12,129 bases of DNA from Streptomyces violaceoruber (GCA_000720805.1 JODI01000182.1:1-12129), one strand, 5' to 3'; positions 1-7,094 are shown, counted from the stretch's first letter. Numbers and translations are program-made. Notes: generated from the sequence alone by a model not told the origin.

Positions 1-65
1 GGCGGGACCACCCGCTGGAACAGCTCCCACAACTCATCTGGCACCAGACGTTCAACGATCCCCAC
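1..65 (-). CDS. IS5-family transposase, N-terminal fragment running off the left edge
   Basis: Reading leftward from a GTG at 65, the frame gives VGIVERLVPDELWELFQRVV, the typical N-terminus of an actinobacterial IS5-family DDE transposase (about 270 residues when complete). Only about 21 residues fall inside the window. A terminal inverted repeat lies about 20 nt upstream at 86-103, as expected for the 5' end of such an element. The C-terminus of a transposase of the same type, in the same orientation, is present at the right edge of the window (12043-12129). Whether the two are copies of one element cannot be seen because they show opposite ends of the protein. Family assignment is by motif recall; the start codon is the first plausible one after the repeat. 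Confidence 0.8.
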   Translation of the reverse strand, partial: MGIVERLVPDELWELFQRVVP

Positions 66-85
66 GAGGCCAGACTATCGAACAG

Positions 86-103
86 CCCAAATGAGATGAC
101 TTC
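86..103. repeat. Terminal inverted repeat of the left IS5-family element
   Basis: The reverse complement of 86-103 is GAAGTCATCTCATTTGGG. It matches 12034-12051 (GACGTCGACTCATTTGGT) at 14 of 18 positions, as expected for the two terminal repeats of one IS type. The next three bases inside the window (104-106) are TTA, fitting the TNA target duplication usual for part of the IS5 family. Confidence 0.7.
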
Positions 104-457
104 TTAGCCGGTTGGGCGGGTCAGCATGCCGCGCATGGCTACGAATTCGGCCCCTGAAGACGACCACTGACGACTGCAAGGCGGATGTCGTGGAGCCCCG
201 CCCCGAGCAGGCCCGCACCGCGTCGGCCGTGGTCGGTCCACCGCTTCGTGCGGGCGACGTCGCGCTCCTGCTGATCTTGTCCAGAGCAGGAATGACGCGA
301 GACTGACCGCTGCTTCGTATGAGGTGGCGGTCTTGTCGTATCGGGTGGCGATTCCGCAGAAGCCCTTGAGGCGGTTGGAGCAGCGCTCAACTACGTTGCG
401 TCGGCGGTAGATCTGCCGGTCGAATGCCAGTGGCCCGGCGGCTACATGTACGCCCAC
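104..457 (-). pseudogene. IS5-family transposase, C-terminal remnant (different subgroup)
   Basis: The leftward frame from about 457 reads FDRQIYRRRNVVERC, then SNRLKGFCGIATRYDKTATS, then YEAAVSLASFLLW. This is the conserved C-terminal block of an IS5-family DDE transposase (the RRNVVER...NRLK segment carrying the catalytic glutamate). The catalytic core upstream is absent: sequence beyond about 458 belongs to the end of the CoiA-like gene. After the LLW motif the frame runs on about 50 residues to a stop at 104 with no recognisable similarity, so the normal 3' end is probably also lost or frameshifted. The remnant abuts the terminal repeat of the left IS5 element, so one IS appears to have landed in or beside another. 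It is not expected to make an active transposase. Confidence 0.75.
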
Positions 458-469
458 CGGTGCGTCGGT

Positions 470-2083
470 TCACTCCGGCCGCGGTTTCCGAGCGCGGGTG
501 AACTCCTTTGCCTTCTCGACCCGTGAACGATGCGGGCCGCCGGGACTCTCGCAACGAGCATTGGGGCCCTGGCTGCAGTCGGGGCACGTGACGTCATACA
601 CGGCCCACGGAGGCGGTGGCGGGGTCTGCAGTCGCTGTTTGGCCTTCCGCTCTTCCAGGATCGGCTGGAGCCGCTCGTCGTGGGGGACGTTCCGCACCTC
701 GCCGGTACCGGTCTGGTTGGCGATGACGCAGTTCTGGCCTTGGCGAGCGTGGCAGCGCGGGCAGCTTCTCTTGATCCAGTGTCGGCGCGCCACCTGCTTG
801 TGCAGATGCCTCCTTCTGGGCTGCTGCTCGCCTCCGGGTGGTGCCGCCCGGGCGGTCCTGGCCTGGCCAGGCGAGGTCGGCTGGTTGAGGCCCGCGCGCT
901 CCTTCCAGTAGGCGATCCGGATCACCTCGCGTTCGCCCACGAGGCTCCCCGCGTCGGCCGCTGCCTGGATCGCCTTCTCCACCAGGGAGCGCATCGGCGC
1001 AGGTTGCAGGTGCCGTCCGGTGCGGCTGAGATCATCGAGGATGCTCCGGAGCCGCTCGTAGGCCTCCAAGGTGAAGGCGGTCATGTAGTCGGCGGCCGCC
1101 GCGGCAATGACATCCTCGGTGTCGGTGCGGTCGTGGCTGACGGTCGCGTTGACGCGGGCCAGGAGTTCCCGGATCTGCTTGGTGCGCCGGGCGGCCACGG
1201 CCTCGTCCAGGCGGGCGAACAGGTCTCGCCGGACTGCAGCCTGCCCCTCCAGCCAGCGGTTCGCCTCCGCCACGGCGGCATCCAGCTCGGCCTGACTCTG
1301 CTGGCTCATCCCGGTCATGGCGGCGATCTCGCCCAGTACCCGGTTCACCACGACCACAGACTCCACCTTCAGGGCATCCGCCAGCCGGCGCAGGACGACC
1401 TGGGCGCGTGCCTCAGTGTCCGGAGCCTTCTTGGCCTTGCCCGTCGGCCACCGCGAAGCAGGGCGTGTGCTGCGGGCGCGGACGATCCGATCCACCGCCG
1501 GCGTCGACAGCCCCCGCTCCGTCATCTCGCAGTCGTCCAGCGTGAACCACTCGGTTTCCCGCGCGAAGGCCTCCGTTCCGATCTGGACCTTCCGGGTGGT
1601 GCCCTCGCTGTTGAGCTGGATGCGATGGACGTACCAGCGGTCGATCAGCGTGTCCCGATCCACCGGCACCGACATCCCGAGCACCGGCTCGTGGCCGTCC
1701 TCATCCCACGCCGGCTCCACTGTCTGGTCCAGGTGCACGCGCAGCCCACGGTGCTGGTAGTGGATGTCTACGACCGAACCGATCGGCGCTCCGTCGGGCC
1801 GGGTGAACTCGAAGTCGGCCTGAAGGTCCCGGCTGCGGAGCCAGGCGGCGGCCGCGGACTTCACGTACAGGTGATCCGCGCTGTTCACGCCGCGGGCGCG
1901 GCGGCCGCACAGGTGGGGGTGCCCGTCGGGGCCCGGGTAGTGGGCGAAGTGGCAGACCCGGTCGGTGTACAGCTTCGTCGTCAGCTGGAGACAGCAGCCG
2001 CCGAGCAGCAGACCGCACCAGAACGTGTCGTGCTCGTGACGCCGGCGGAAGGCGTCCAACTCGATCGCCTCCAACGGCAGCAT
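470..2083 (-). CDS. CoiA-like nuclease-family protein with two C-terminal zinc-finger motifs
   Basis: The protein is about 537 residues. The N-terminal part has Cys23, Cys30/31, Cys44 and an HFAH motif (45-48), like the metal-binding start of competence protein CoiA. HLYVKSAAAAWL (71-82) and PIGSVVDI...LRVHLDQ (100-120) follow and resemble the CoiA-type restriction-endonuclease-like core. The middle (about 250-400) is helical and charged. The C-terminus has two CPxC-type fingers: CPRC at about 441 with a Cys 11 residues on and PHDER, and CPDC at about 500 followed by GPHRSR; these resemble phage-type DNA-binding zinc fingers. ATG at 2083 is chosen because GGAGG lies 8 nt upstream. The frame is open further, so GTG 2149 or a rare ATT at 2128 are alternatives; extension past 2180 would overlap dedA. 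Role is unproven; DNA processing on mobile or linear replicons is inference. Positions 1961-2139 are duplicated at 6972-7150. Confidence 0.75.
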   Translation of the reverse strand: MLPLEAIELDAFRRRHEHDTFWCGLLLGGCCLQLTTKLYTDRVCHFAHYPGPDGHPHLCGRRARGVNSADHLYVKSAAAAWLRSRDLQADFEFTRPDGAPIGSVVDIHYQHRGLRVHLDQTVEPAWDEDGHEPVLGMSVPVDRDTLIDRWYVHRIQLNSEGTTRKVQIGTEAFARETEWFTLDDCEMTERGLSTPAVDRIVRARSTRPASRWPTGKAKKAPDTEARAQVVLRRLADALKVESVVVVNRVLGEIAAMTGMSQQSQAELDAAVAEANRWLEGQAAVRRDLFARLDEAVAARRTKQIRELLARVNATVSHDRTDTEDVIAAAAADYMTAFTLEAYERLRSILDDLSRTGRHLQPAPMRSLVEKAIQAAADAGSLVGEREVIRIAYWKERAGLNQPTSPGQARTARAAPPGGEQQPRRRHLHKQVARRHWIKRSCPRCHARQGQNCVIANQTGTGEVRNVPHDERLQPILEERKAKQRLQTPPPPPWAVYDVTCPDCSQGPNARCESPGGPHRSRVEKAKEFTRARKPRPE

Positions 2084-2139
2084 CAGCGGATCCTCCGAGT
2101 CCGCACCGCCCAGGACCGCCGTCTGAATCTGCCGCCTGT
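1961..2139. repeat. 179-bp direct repeat, left copy (5' part of the CoiA-like gene)
   Basis: Positions 1961-2139 match 6972-7150 without gaps, with 5 mismatches (about 97% identity). Four of the mismatches cluster at 1981-1993. Similarity stops abruptly at both ends. The repeat covers the start region and first 41 codons of the CoiA-like gene. The two copies bracket the dedA to M56 cassette. Confidence 0.95.
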
Positions 2140-2179
2140 TAAGCGGCACGCGGGTTCGGCCGGCGCGTACGGTGCAGGT

Positions 2180-2800
2180 ATGGCACCGCCCCTGCCGGGT
2201 CCGCTGGCCCACCTCGCTCCGCTGCTGGGCCATTACGGCTACTGGGCTGTCGGCGCCGTGGTCTTCGTGGAGGACTTCGGCATCCCGGCACCGGGCGAGA
2301 CGATTCTGATCGCAGCGGGAATCTATGCCGGGGCCGGCCGTCTGAACATCGTGGCTGTCGCAGTGATCGCGTTCGTGGCGGCCGTCGCGGGGGACAACGT
2401 GGGATACCTGATCGGCCGCTGGGGCGGACGGGCCCTCGTGCACCGCTGGGGCCGCTACGTCCTTCTGACTCCCGAACGCTTCAACAAGGCGGAAGTGTTC
2501 TTCACCCGTCACGGCGGCGGGATCGTCACCGTGGCCCGTTTCGTCGAGGGGCTGCGCCAGGCCAACGGCATCATCGCAGGGACCAGCGGCATGCGCTGGC
2601 GCCGTTTCCTCGCCTTCAACGCGCTCGGTGCCGCACTGTGGGTCGGCCTGTGGGCGGCTCTGGCCTACGCGGCCGGTACCCACATCACCACCCTCTACGA
2701 CGAGATCACCCGCTACCAGCTCTACGCGCTCATCGCCCTCGGCGTCGTGGGCGCCGCGTTCATCGGCCGGCGCCTGCTGCGGCGCGCCCACCAGACCTGA
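2180..2800 (+). CDS. DedA/SNARE-associated-family membrane protein
   Basis: This 206-residue multi-span protein has the DedA hallmarks: EDFGIPAPGETILIAAG (31-47), GDNVGYLIGRWGG (71-83), ARFVEGLRQANGIIAG (119-134), followed by M-x4-F and GAALWVGLWAALAYAAG. The length is normal for the family. DedA proteins sit in the cytoplasmic membrane; some (UptA-type) have been shown to recycle undecaprenyl phosphate by flipping it inward. That role is attractive here because uppP lies 1.8 kb away in the same repeat-bounded cassette, but subfamily cannot be decided by eye. The ATG at 2180 begins only 41 nt after the 179-bp repeat ends, and I see no strong ribosome-binding site, so translation may be leaderless. 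The gene is convergent with the MFS gene; only 15 nt separate the stops. Confidence 0.9.
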   Translation: MAPPLPGPLAHLAPLLGHYGYWAVGAVVFVEDFGIPAPGETILIAAGIYAGAGRLNIVAVAVIAFVAAVAGDNVGYLIGRWGGRALVHRWGRYVLLTPERFNKAEVFFTRHGGGIVTVARFVEGLRQANGIIAGTSGMRWRRFLAFNALGAALWVGLWAALAYAAGTHITTLYDEITRYQLYALIALGVVGAAFIGRRLLRRAHQT

Positions 2801-2815
2801 CGCAGCACGCGGGGT

Positions 2816-4006
2816 TCACCCTTCGGTTTCCGGCTGGGGTACGGGCGTCACCGAGCGACGACGAGCGAACGCAGCCACCGCGAGGATCCCGGTCAGCGCG
2901 GCGAGCGCCCCGAAGCCGTAGGTGAGCGTGGCGAGCCAGGCGACGGCGGCGACGAGCAACGGACCACCCGCGTCGCCCAGCTCGCGGCCCAGTTCGGCGG
3001 CCCCCATGGTCTGCCCGAGCCGCTCCGCAGGGGTGCTCGAGGCCAGCGCGGCGAAGCCGAGCGGGGTGATCAACCCCGTACCGGCACCGATCAGGGCCGC
3101 TGCGAGCAGGATGCCTGTCAGCCCCGGCAGCATCGCGCAGGCCAGCCCCGCGGCGGTGAGCGACAGTCCCGCCGCCAGGCCGGAACGGGTCGTGAGGCGT
3201 CCGTCGTCCAGCGCGCGCCCGGCGCGTGGCTGGACGAGGGCCGCGCAGCCGGCGAGCACCGACACAGCCGCCCCGGTCGCGACCGTCCCCAGCCCGGCCG
3301 CACGGCCGGAGACCGGCAGGAAACCGACCCCGACCGACAGGGCCGCGGTCGCCGCCGCGAGCGCGGCCGTCGGGGCGAGGAAGACGGGGTCGGCCAGCCG
3401 CCGGGCCAGGTCCAGGACCGTCTGGCGGGCCTTGGGCAGAGCAGGTACGGCGGGAACAGCGAGCCCGGCCCAGACGGCGACCGCCGCCCCGAGAACCGCC
3501 AGCACGGTGAACAGCAGGCGCAGACCGCCGGCCCACACCAGGACACCGCCGAGCAGCGGGCCGAGGGTGTAGCCGATCGACTTGTAGAAGCCGTAACTGC
3601 CGAAGGCGCGCCCGTGCTTGGCCGCCGGGTTGAGGCGGGCGACCAGAGAGGAGGCGGACGGTGAGAAGGCGGAGGCCGCGGCGCCCTGGCCCAGGCGCGC
3701 GGCCCACAGCCAGCCCGGGCTGTCGGCGATGACGTACAGTGCGGACGCGGCGGCGAACGCCACCAGACCGCCGAGCAGCACGGGGCGGGCACCGATCCGG
3801 TCGGCGAGGGTGCCGAAGAGCGGCTTCAGGAGCACCTCGGCGCCGTCGTACAGGGCGAGCAGTCCGCCGAGCACCAGCAGGGACGTGACCGCGTCCTGCG
3901 TGTGGCCGCCGAGGTTGGTGGCAATGCCGTGCGCGCCGAAGGCAGTGGTGAACCCGGCCGCATACAGCGGCCACATCTGCCGGGCCGGAGCGGGAGGCGC
4001 GCTCAC
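2816..4006 (-). CDS. MFS transporter
   Basis: This 396-residue hydrophobic protein has about 12 predicted membrane spans. The MFS motif A, GTLADRIGARPVLLGG, sits in the loop after the second span, and a charged stretch near the middle (PALPKARQTVLDLARRLADP) forms the central cytoplasmic loop. RLGQGAAASAFSPSASSLVA resembles motif-C-type drug exporters. Substrate is unknown. Its ATG overlaps the TGA of the upstream chrB-like gene by 4 nt, so the two are almost certainly co-translated. ChrB usually accompanies the CHR-family chromate exporter ChrA; here an MFS protein occupies that slot, so oxyanion or metal export is possible but not shown. The other end converges on dedA. Confidence 0.88.
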   Translation of the reverse strand: MSAPPAPARQMWPLYAAGFTTAFGAHGIATNLGGHTQDAVTSLLVLGGLLALYDGAEVLLKPLFGTLADRIGARPVLLGGLVAFAAASALYVIADSPGWLWAARLGQGAAASAFSPSASSLVARLNPAAKHGRAFGSYGFYKSIGYTLGPLLGGVLVWAGGLRLLFTVLAVLGAAVAVWAGLAVPAVPALPKARQTVLDLARRLADPVFLAPTAALAAATAALSVGVGFLPVSGRAAGLGTVATGAAVSVLAGCAALVQPRAGRALDDGRLTTRSGLAAGLSLTAAGLACAMLPGLTGILLAAALIGAGTGLITPLGFAALASSTPAERLGQTMGAAELGRELGDAGGPLLVAAVAWLATLTYGFGALAALTGILAVAAFARRRSVTPVPQPETEG

Positions 4007-4560
4007 CGGTCCGCCCCGGGCGTCTGGTGGAGGGCGGCGAAGACCTGCTCGGCGTAGTCCTCACAGGCGGCGGCGCACTCCTTGAGGCGCCGGCCCGCCT
4101 CGGCCGCCTCCGGCGCACCGAAGACGTCCCGCGCCGTCAGGTCGCGGTGCCAGCGCCGCAGCCGCTCCAGCGACTGCTCCTCTTCCTCCAGCTCGGCCAG
4201 GGTAAACTTGGCCGTGCGGATCTCCTTGGCCAGCTCCTGCTCGAACTTGCCGCAGTCGGCCAGAAATTCCGCCCAGTCCGCCGAGCGGGCGGCGGTGAAC
4301 ATCGCCTGGAAACGCGCGGCATCCGCAGTGCTGCGCCCAGAGGCGTTCAGGGACACCGCCTCCCCGCCTGCCTGCTCCGTGAGCGTGACCGCCCGGCCGA
4401 TGCCGTCGGCGAAGACCGGCACGTCCGGCACGGCCCAGACCCCCTGCCCGAGGGAGAGCGCGCCGGCCTTGCGCAGCTCCCGCCAGACCGCGACCCGGTG
4501 CCGGGAGGGCTCCGCGGGCAGTTTGATCACGAGGACGACCCAGCGGCTTCCTTGTTCCAT
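4003..4560 (-). CDS. ChrB N-terminal-domain protein (chromate-resistance ChrB-like)
   Basis: The 185-residue protein begins MEQGSRWVVLVIKLPAEPSR and continues with VAVWRELRKAGALSLGQGVW, the pattern of the ChrB N-terminal domain. A long acidic/basic helical region follows (KFEQELAKEIRTAKFTLAEL, then E-rich, to RRWHRDLTARDVFG). The separate C-terminal ChrB domain found in full-length proteins (over 300 residues) is missing; single-domain versions exist in actinobacteria as far as I recall. ChrB in other bacteria regulates chromate export genes. The start at 4560 is preferred over an upstream ATG at 4665, which would run into uppP. An 18-bp dyad lies directly upstream at 4565-4608, suggesting autoregulation of this gene and the overlapping MFS gene. 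A true role in chromate resistance is not demonstrated by the sequence. Confidence 0.8.
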   Translation of the reverse strand: MEQGSRWVVLVIKLPAEPSRHRVAVWRELRKAGALSLGQGVWAVPDVPVFADGIGRAVTLTEQAGGEAVSLNASGRSTADAARFQAMFTAARSADWAEFLADCGKFEQELAKEIRTAKFTLAELEEEEQSLERLRRWHRDLTARDVFGAPEAAEAGRRLKECAAACEDYAEQVFAALHQTPGADR

Positions 4561-4564
4561 GGCC

Positions 4565-4608
4565 GACACAACAGTGAATGTAGCAGGCGTTACATTCGCT
4601 GTTGTGTC
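4565..4608. promoter_or_regulatory. Long dyad just upstream of chrB-like gene (candidate operator)
   Basis: GACACAACAGTGAATGTA (4565-4582) is followed by 8 nt and then TACATTCGCTGTTGTGTC (4591-4608), its reverse complement with one mismatch. The dyad fills most of the 58-nt gap between the uppP stop and the chrB-like start, ending 4 nt before the ATG. There is no T-run on either side, so it looks like an operator rather than a terminator. Confidence 0.75.
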
Positions 4609-4618
4609 CAGTGATTCG

Positions 4619-5455
4619 TCAGGCGTTGATGACGCCGCTGGCCAGCAGTCCGAGCAGCGCGACACCGGCGATAATCCTGTAGATGACGAAGGCGTTGAAG
4701 GAGTGCTTGGCGACGAACTTCAGCAGCCAGGCGATCGAGGCGTAGGCGACCACGAAGGACACGGCGGTGCCCACCGCCAGCGGCGCGGCGCCGACCTCGG
4801 CGCCCACGGCGTCCTTCAGCTCGTACAGGCCGGCCCCGGTCAGGGCCGGAATGCCCAGGAAGAACGAGAGGCGGGTGGCCGCCACCCGGTCCAGGTCCAG
4901 GATGAGCGCGGTGGACATGGTGGCGCCGGAGCGGGAGAAGCCGGGGAAGAGCAGCGCGAGGATCTGCGAACTGCCCACCAGCATCGCGTCCTTGAAGGTG
5001 GTGTCGTCCTCGCCGCGCTTGTGCCGGCCCATCTGGTCGGCCGCCCACATCGCGCCGCTGCCGACGATCAGGGAGGCGGCCACCACCCACACGGACGCCA
5101 GCGGGCCCTCGATGAGCGGCTTGGCGGCAAGGCCCACGACGACGATCGGGATGGTCGCGTAGATCACCCACCAGGCGAACTTGTAGTCGTGGTGGTAGCG
5201 CTCCTCCTTGTTGGCCAGACCCCGACCCCAGGCAGCGCAGATCCGCACGATGTCCTTGAAGAAGTACAGCAGGACGGCGGCGATCGCGCCGACCTGGATG
5301 ACGGCGGTGAAACCGACCACGGAGGTGTCGTCGACCGGGATGCTCATCAGCCCCTCGGTGATCTTCAGGTGGCCGGTGGAAGAGACCGGGAGGAACTCGG
5401 TCACCCCCTCAACGACTCCCAGGACGGCGGCCTGGCCGATGCTGATGGCGCTCAT
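4619..5455 (-). CDS. uppP: Undecaprenyl-diphosphate phosphatase UppP (BacA)
   Basis: The 278-residue membrane protein carries both UppP signatures: EGVTEFLPVSSTGHL (16-30) and PGFSRSGAT (171-179), the latter with the catalytic Ser/Arg. Length and multi-span profile are normal. UppP removes a phosphate from undecaprenyl diphosphate so that the lipid carrier can be reused in peptidoglycan synthesis; extra copies confer bacitracin tolerance. The start at 5455 has AGGA about 6 nt upstream. The gene is divergent from the BlaI-type repressor across 152 nt that hold tandem operator-like dyads, so it is probably that repressor's target. Streptomycetes usually have other uppP copies, so this could be an inducible accessory one (inference). 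Confidence 0.95.
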   Translation of the reverse strand: MSAISIGQAAVLGVVEGVTEFLPVSSTGHLKITEGLMSIPVDDTSVVGFTAVIQVGAIAAVLLYFFKDIVRICAAWGRGLANKEERYHHDYKFAWWVIYATIPIVVVGLAAKPLIEGPLASVWVVAASLIVGSGAMWAADQMGRHKRGEDDTTFKDAMLVGSSQILALLFPGFSRSGATMSTALILDLDRVAATRLSFFLGIPALTGAGLYELKDAVGAEVGAAPLAVGTAVSFVVAYASIAWLLKFVAKHSFNAFVIYRIIAGVALLGLLASGVINA

Positions 5456-5535
5456 ACGGGGTCCTAATCTTCTGGCGGGCAGGATCGTCTGGAGGGAAGA
5501 GCAGGCGGCATGGCACACTCGGAGAGCAGAACTTT

Positions 5536-5578
5536 TACACCCGTATAGAAGTCCCACACGCGTGTAGAAGATACACGT
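5536..5578. promoter_or_regulatory. Tandem BlaI-type operator-like dyads in the uppP/blaI divergent region
   Basis: Two 12-bp dyads of TACAC-N2-GTGTA type occur: TACACCCGTATA (5536-5547) and CACACGCGTGTA (5555-5566, with a perfect ACACGCGTGT core). They are 19 bp apart centre to centre. Each is followed by GAAG, making a 13/16 direct repeat (5536-5551 and 5555-5570). A third half-site, TACACGT, is at 5572-5578. BlaI/MecI repressors bind tandem TACA...TGTA dyads, so the placement and form fit control of both divergent genes. Binding is inferred. Confidence 0.65.
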
Positions 5579-5607
5579 CCGGCGAGGAACGAGGGAACGG
5601 CGGCCCT

Positions 5608-5994
5608 GTGAGCGACAACACGCACGCCCGCGGTCCGAAACGGGCCAACGGCGTCCGCGAGAACGAGATCCTCGCTCTGCTCCAACGGGCCGACGGACCG
5701 CTGACGCCGGGCGAGGTGACCGAGCGCCTCGGCGGCGAGCTGACCTACAGCAGCGTGGTCACGATCCTCACCCGCATGCACACCAAGGGCCTGCTCACCC
5801 GCAGGGCCCGCGGCAGGGCGTACTCCTACGCCCCGGTCACCGACGACGCCGGCTTCGCCGCCCGCCGGATGCGCACCGTCCTGGAGGAACGCCCCGACCG
5901 CGAGGCCGTGCTCGCCCGCTTCGCAGACGAACTGTCCGACACGGACGCCGACCTGCTGCGCCAACTCCTCGGCCCCGAAGCCGACACCGACTGA
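5608..5994 (+). CDS. BlaI/MecI/CopY-family transcriptional repressor
   Basis: The 128-residue protein has a winged helix at about residues 16-78: ENEILALLQRADGPLTPGEV, then LTYSSVVTILTRMHTKGLLT and a wing GRAYSYAPV. This is the standard BlaI/MecI DNA-binding domain. The C-terminal helices (EAVLARFADELSDTDADLLR) would form the dimerisation arm. The GTG at 5608 is the start; GAGGG lies about 13 nt upstream, rather far. An M56 peptidase gene begins 14 nt after the stop, giving the blaI-blaR1 gene order. Known pairs work by proteolytic relief of repression after the membrane sensor detects a cell-wall antibiotic. The likely targets here are its own operon and uppP, through the dyads at 5536-5578. 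Confidence 0.93.
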   Translation: MSDNTHARGPKRANGVRENEILALLQRADGPLTPGEVTERLGGELTYSSVVTILTRMHTKGLLTRRARGRAYSYAPVTDDAGFAARRMRTVLEERPDREAVLARFADELSDTDADLLRQLLGPEADTD

Positions 5995-6008
5995 CAGGGG
6001 CCCGCCGG

Positions 6009-6944
6009 ATGCGCATCGCCGTCTATCTGCCGCTGCTGCTCTCACTCCTCGCCCCGCTTGGAACACGGTCGTTGTCCGAGCGCTGCGAGCCCCGCCTGGC
6101 CACCTGGCTGCTCACCGCCTCCGCATTGGTCCTGGGCACGGCGACCACCATCTCCCTGGGCCTGCTTGCCGTCACCGGCCTCATCCGCATCCCGCAACTG
6201 GCCGACCTCGGTCACTGGTCGTCCCGCAGTGCGCAGCACAACGACCCCACCCAGCTCTCCATCGCCCCCGTCGCGGGACTGCTGCTCGGCGGCGCGGTGC
6301 TCGCCGCCGCCCGCATGCTCTGGCGCCGCGCCCGCGCGCTGGCCGCCGCAGCGCTGGACGCGGCCTGCATGCCCGCGCGCGACGGCCTGGTCGTGACGGA
6401 GGACGAAGCCCCTGACGCCTACGCGCTGCCCGGACTGCCCGGCCGCGTCGTCGTCTCCACCGGCATGCTCCACACCCTGAACAAGACCGAGCACGACATC
6501 CTGCTCACCCATGAACGCGCGCACCTGACGGCCCACCACTACGCCTTCGTCGCCCTCGCCCAGCTCGGCGCCGCCGCCAACCCTCTCCTGCGGCCCCTCG
6601 CCACCGCCGTCACCTACACCATCGAACGCTGGGCCGACGAGAACACCGCCACCGGCGACCGCACCCGCGTCGCCCGCACCGTCGGCAAAGCAGCCCTCGC
6701 CGCCCGCCGCGCCCCGGCCCTCACCCGTGCGGCCAGCGCCGCCCTCGGCATCCTCGGCCGCCGCAGCCCGCTCGCCACCGCAGGCCCCGTCCCCCGCCGC
6801 GTCGCCGCGCTCCTCGCTCCGCCACTCCGGCGCCATCCAGCCCTCACCGCGGCAACCGCAACCTTGCTGACCGCCGCCACGCTCGCCACCGCCGAAGCCG
6901 CCCACGACCTCCACCTGCTGCTGCGTACAGTCGGCGCCTGGTAG
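6009..6944 (+). CDS. M56-family (BlaR1-like) membrane metallopeptidase
   Basis: The 311-residue protein has N-terminal membrane spans (about 4-20, 31-58, 85-105), then the zinc motif HERAH at 168-172 in LLTHERAHLTAHHY and a downstream ERWADENTA (206 onward) that can supply the third ligand. A final hydrophobic span lies near the C-terminus. The family includes BlaR1/MecR1, which cleave or trigger cleavage of their BlaI-type partner. Unlike BlaR1 it has no extracellular penicillin-binding sensor domain; this short form is common beside actinobacterial blaI genes, and the signal is unknown. AGGGG about 8 nt before the ATG at 6009 is a good ribosome-binding site. It is co-transcribed with the upstream repressor. 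Confidence 0.9.
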   Translation: MRIAVYLPLLLSLLAPLGTRSLSERCEPRLATWLLTASALVLGTATTISLGLLAVTGLIRIPQLADLGHWSSRSAQHNDPTQLSIAPVAGLLLGGAVLAAARMLWRRARALAAAALDAACMPARDGLVVTEDEAPDAYALPGLPGRVVVSTGMLHTLNKTEHDILLTHERAHLTAHHYAFVALAQLGAAANPLLRPLATAVTYTIERWADENTATGDRTRVARTVGKAALAARRAPALTRAASAALGILGRRSPLATAGPVPRRVAALLAPPLRRHPALTAATATLLTAATLATAEAAHDLHLLLRTVGAW

Positions 6945-6962
6945 TGGCCTTCACCGGTTAGT

Positions 6963-7094
6963 TCAGAGAAGGTCGGTGTACAGCTTCGTCGCCAGCTGAA
7001 GGCCGCAGCCGCCGAGCAGCAGACCGCACCAGAACGTGTCGTGCTCGTGATGCCGGCGGAAGGCGTCCAACTCGATCGCCTCCAACGGCAGCAT
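6963..7094 (-). pseudogene. 5' fragment of a CoiA-like gene (truncated duplicate)
   Basis: The leftward frame from ATG 7094 gives MLPLEAIELDAFRRHHEHDT and continues to TKLYTD, then LL and a stop at 6963. It equals the first 41 residues of the CoiA-like gene at 470-2083 apart from a few substitutions, and ends where the 179-bp repeat ends. The same GGAGG site precedes the ATG. The zinc-finger and nuclease parts are absent, so any product would be a 43-residue peptide. Confidence 0.85.

Noticed and set aside
530..2170. Very long plus-strand open frame leading into dedA
   Set aside because: It is the complement of the CoiA-like gene; only the part from ATG 2180 carries DedA motifs. High GC makes long shadow frames common.
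2084..2791. Upstream extension of the CoiA-like reading frame on the minus strand
   Set aside because: The frame stays open but overlaps dedA, which has clear family motifs on the plus strand. The extension has no recognisable similarity, and the repeat copy at 6972-7150 shows similarity ending at 2139.
2760..4118. 452-residue minus-strand frame over the MFS gene
   Set aside because: Arg/Pro/Gly-rich shadow in another frame; the MFS frame explains the DNA with membrane spans and motif A.
4565..4608. Rho-independent terminator of uppP
   Set aside because: The stem is long but no T-run follows on the minus strand and the dyad abuts the next start codon; an operator fits better.
6042..6914. 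Minus-strand frame opposite the M56 gene
   Set aside because: Gly/Glu/Ala-rich antisense shadow of a gene with a clear HERAH zinc motif.
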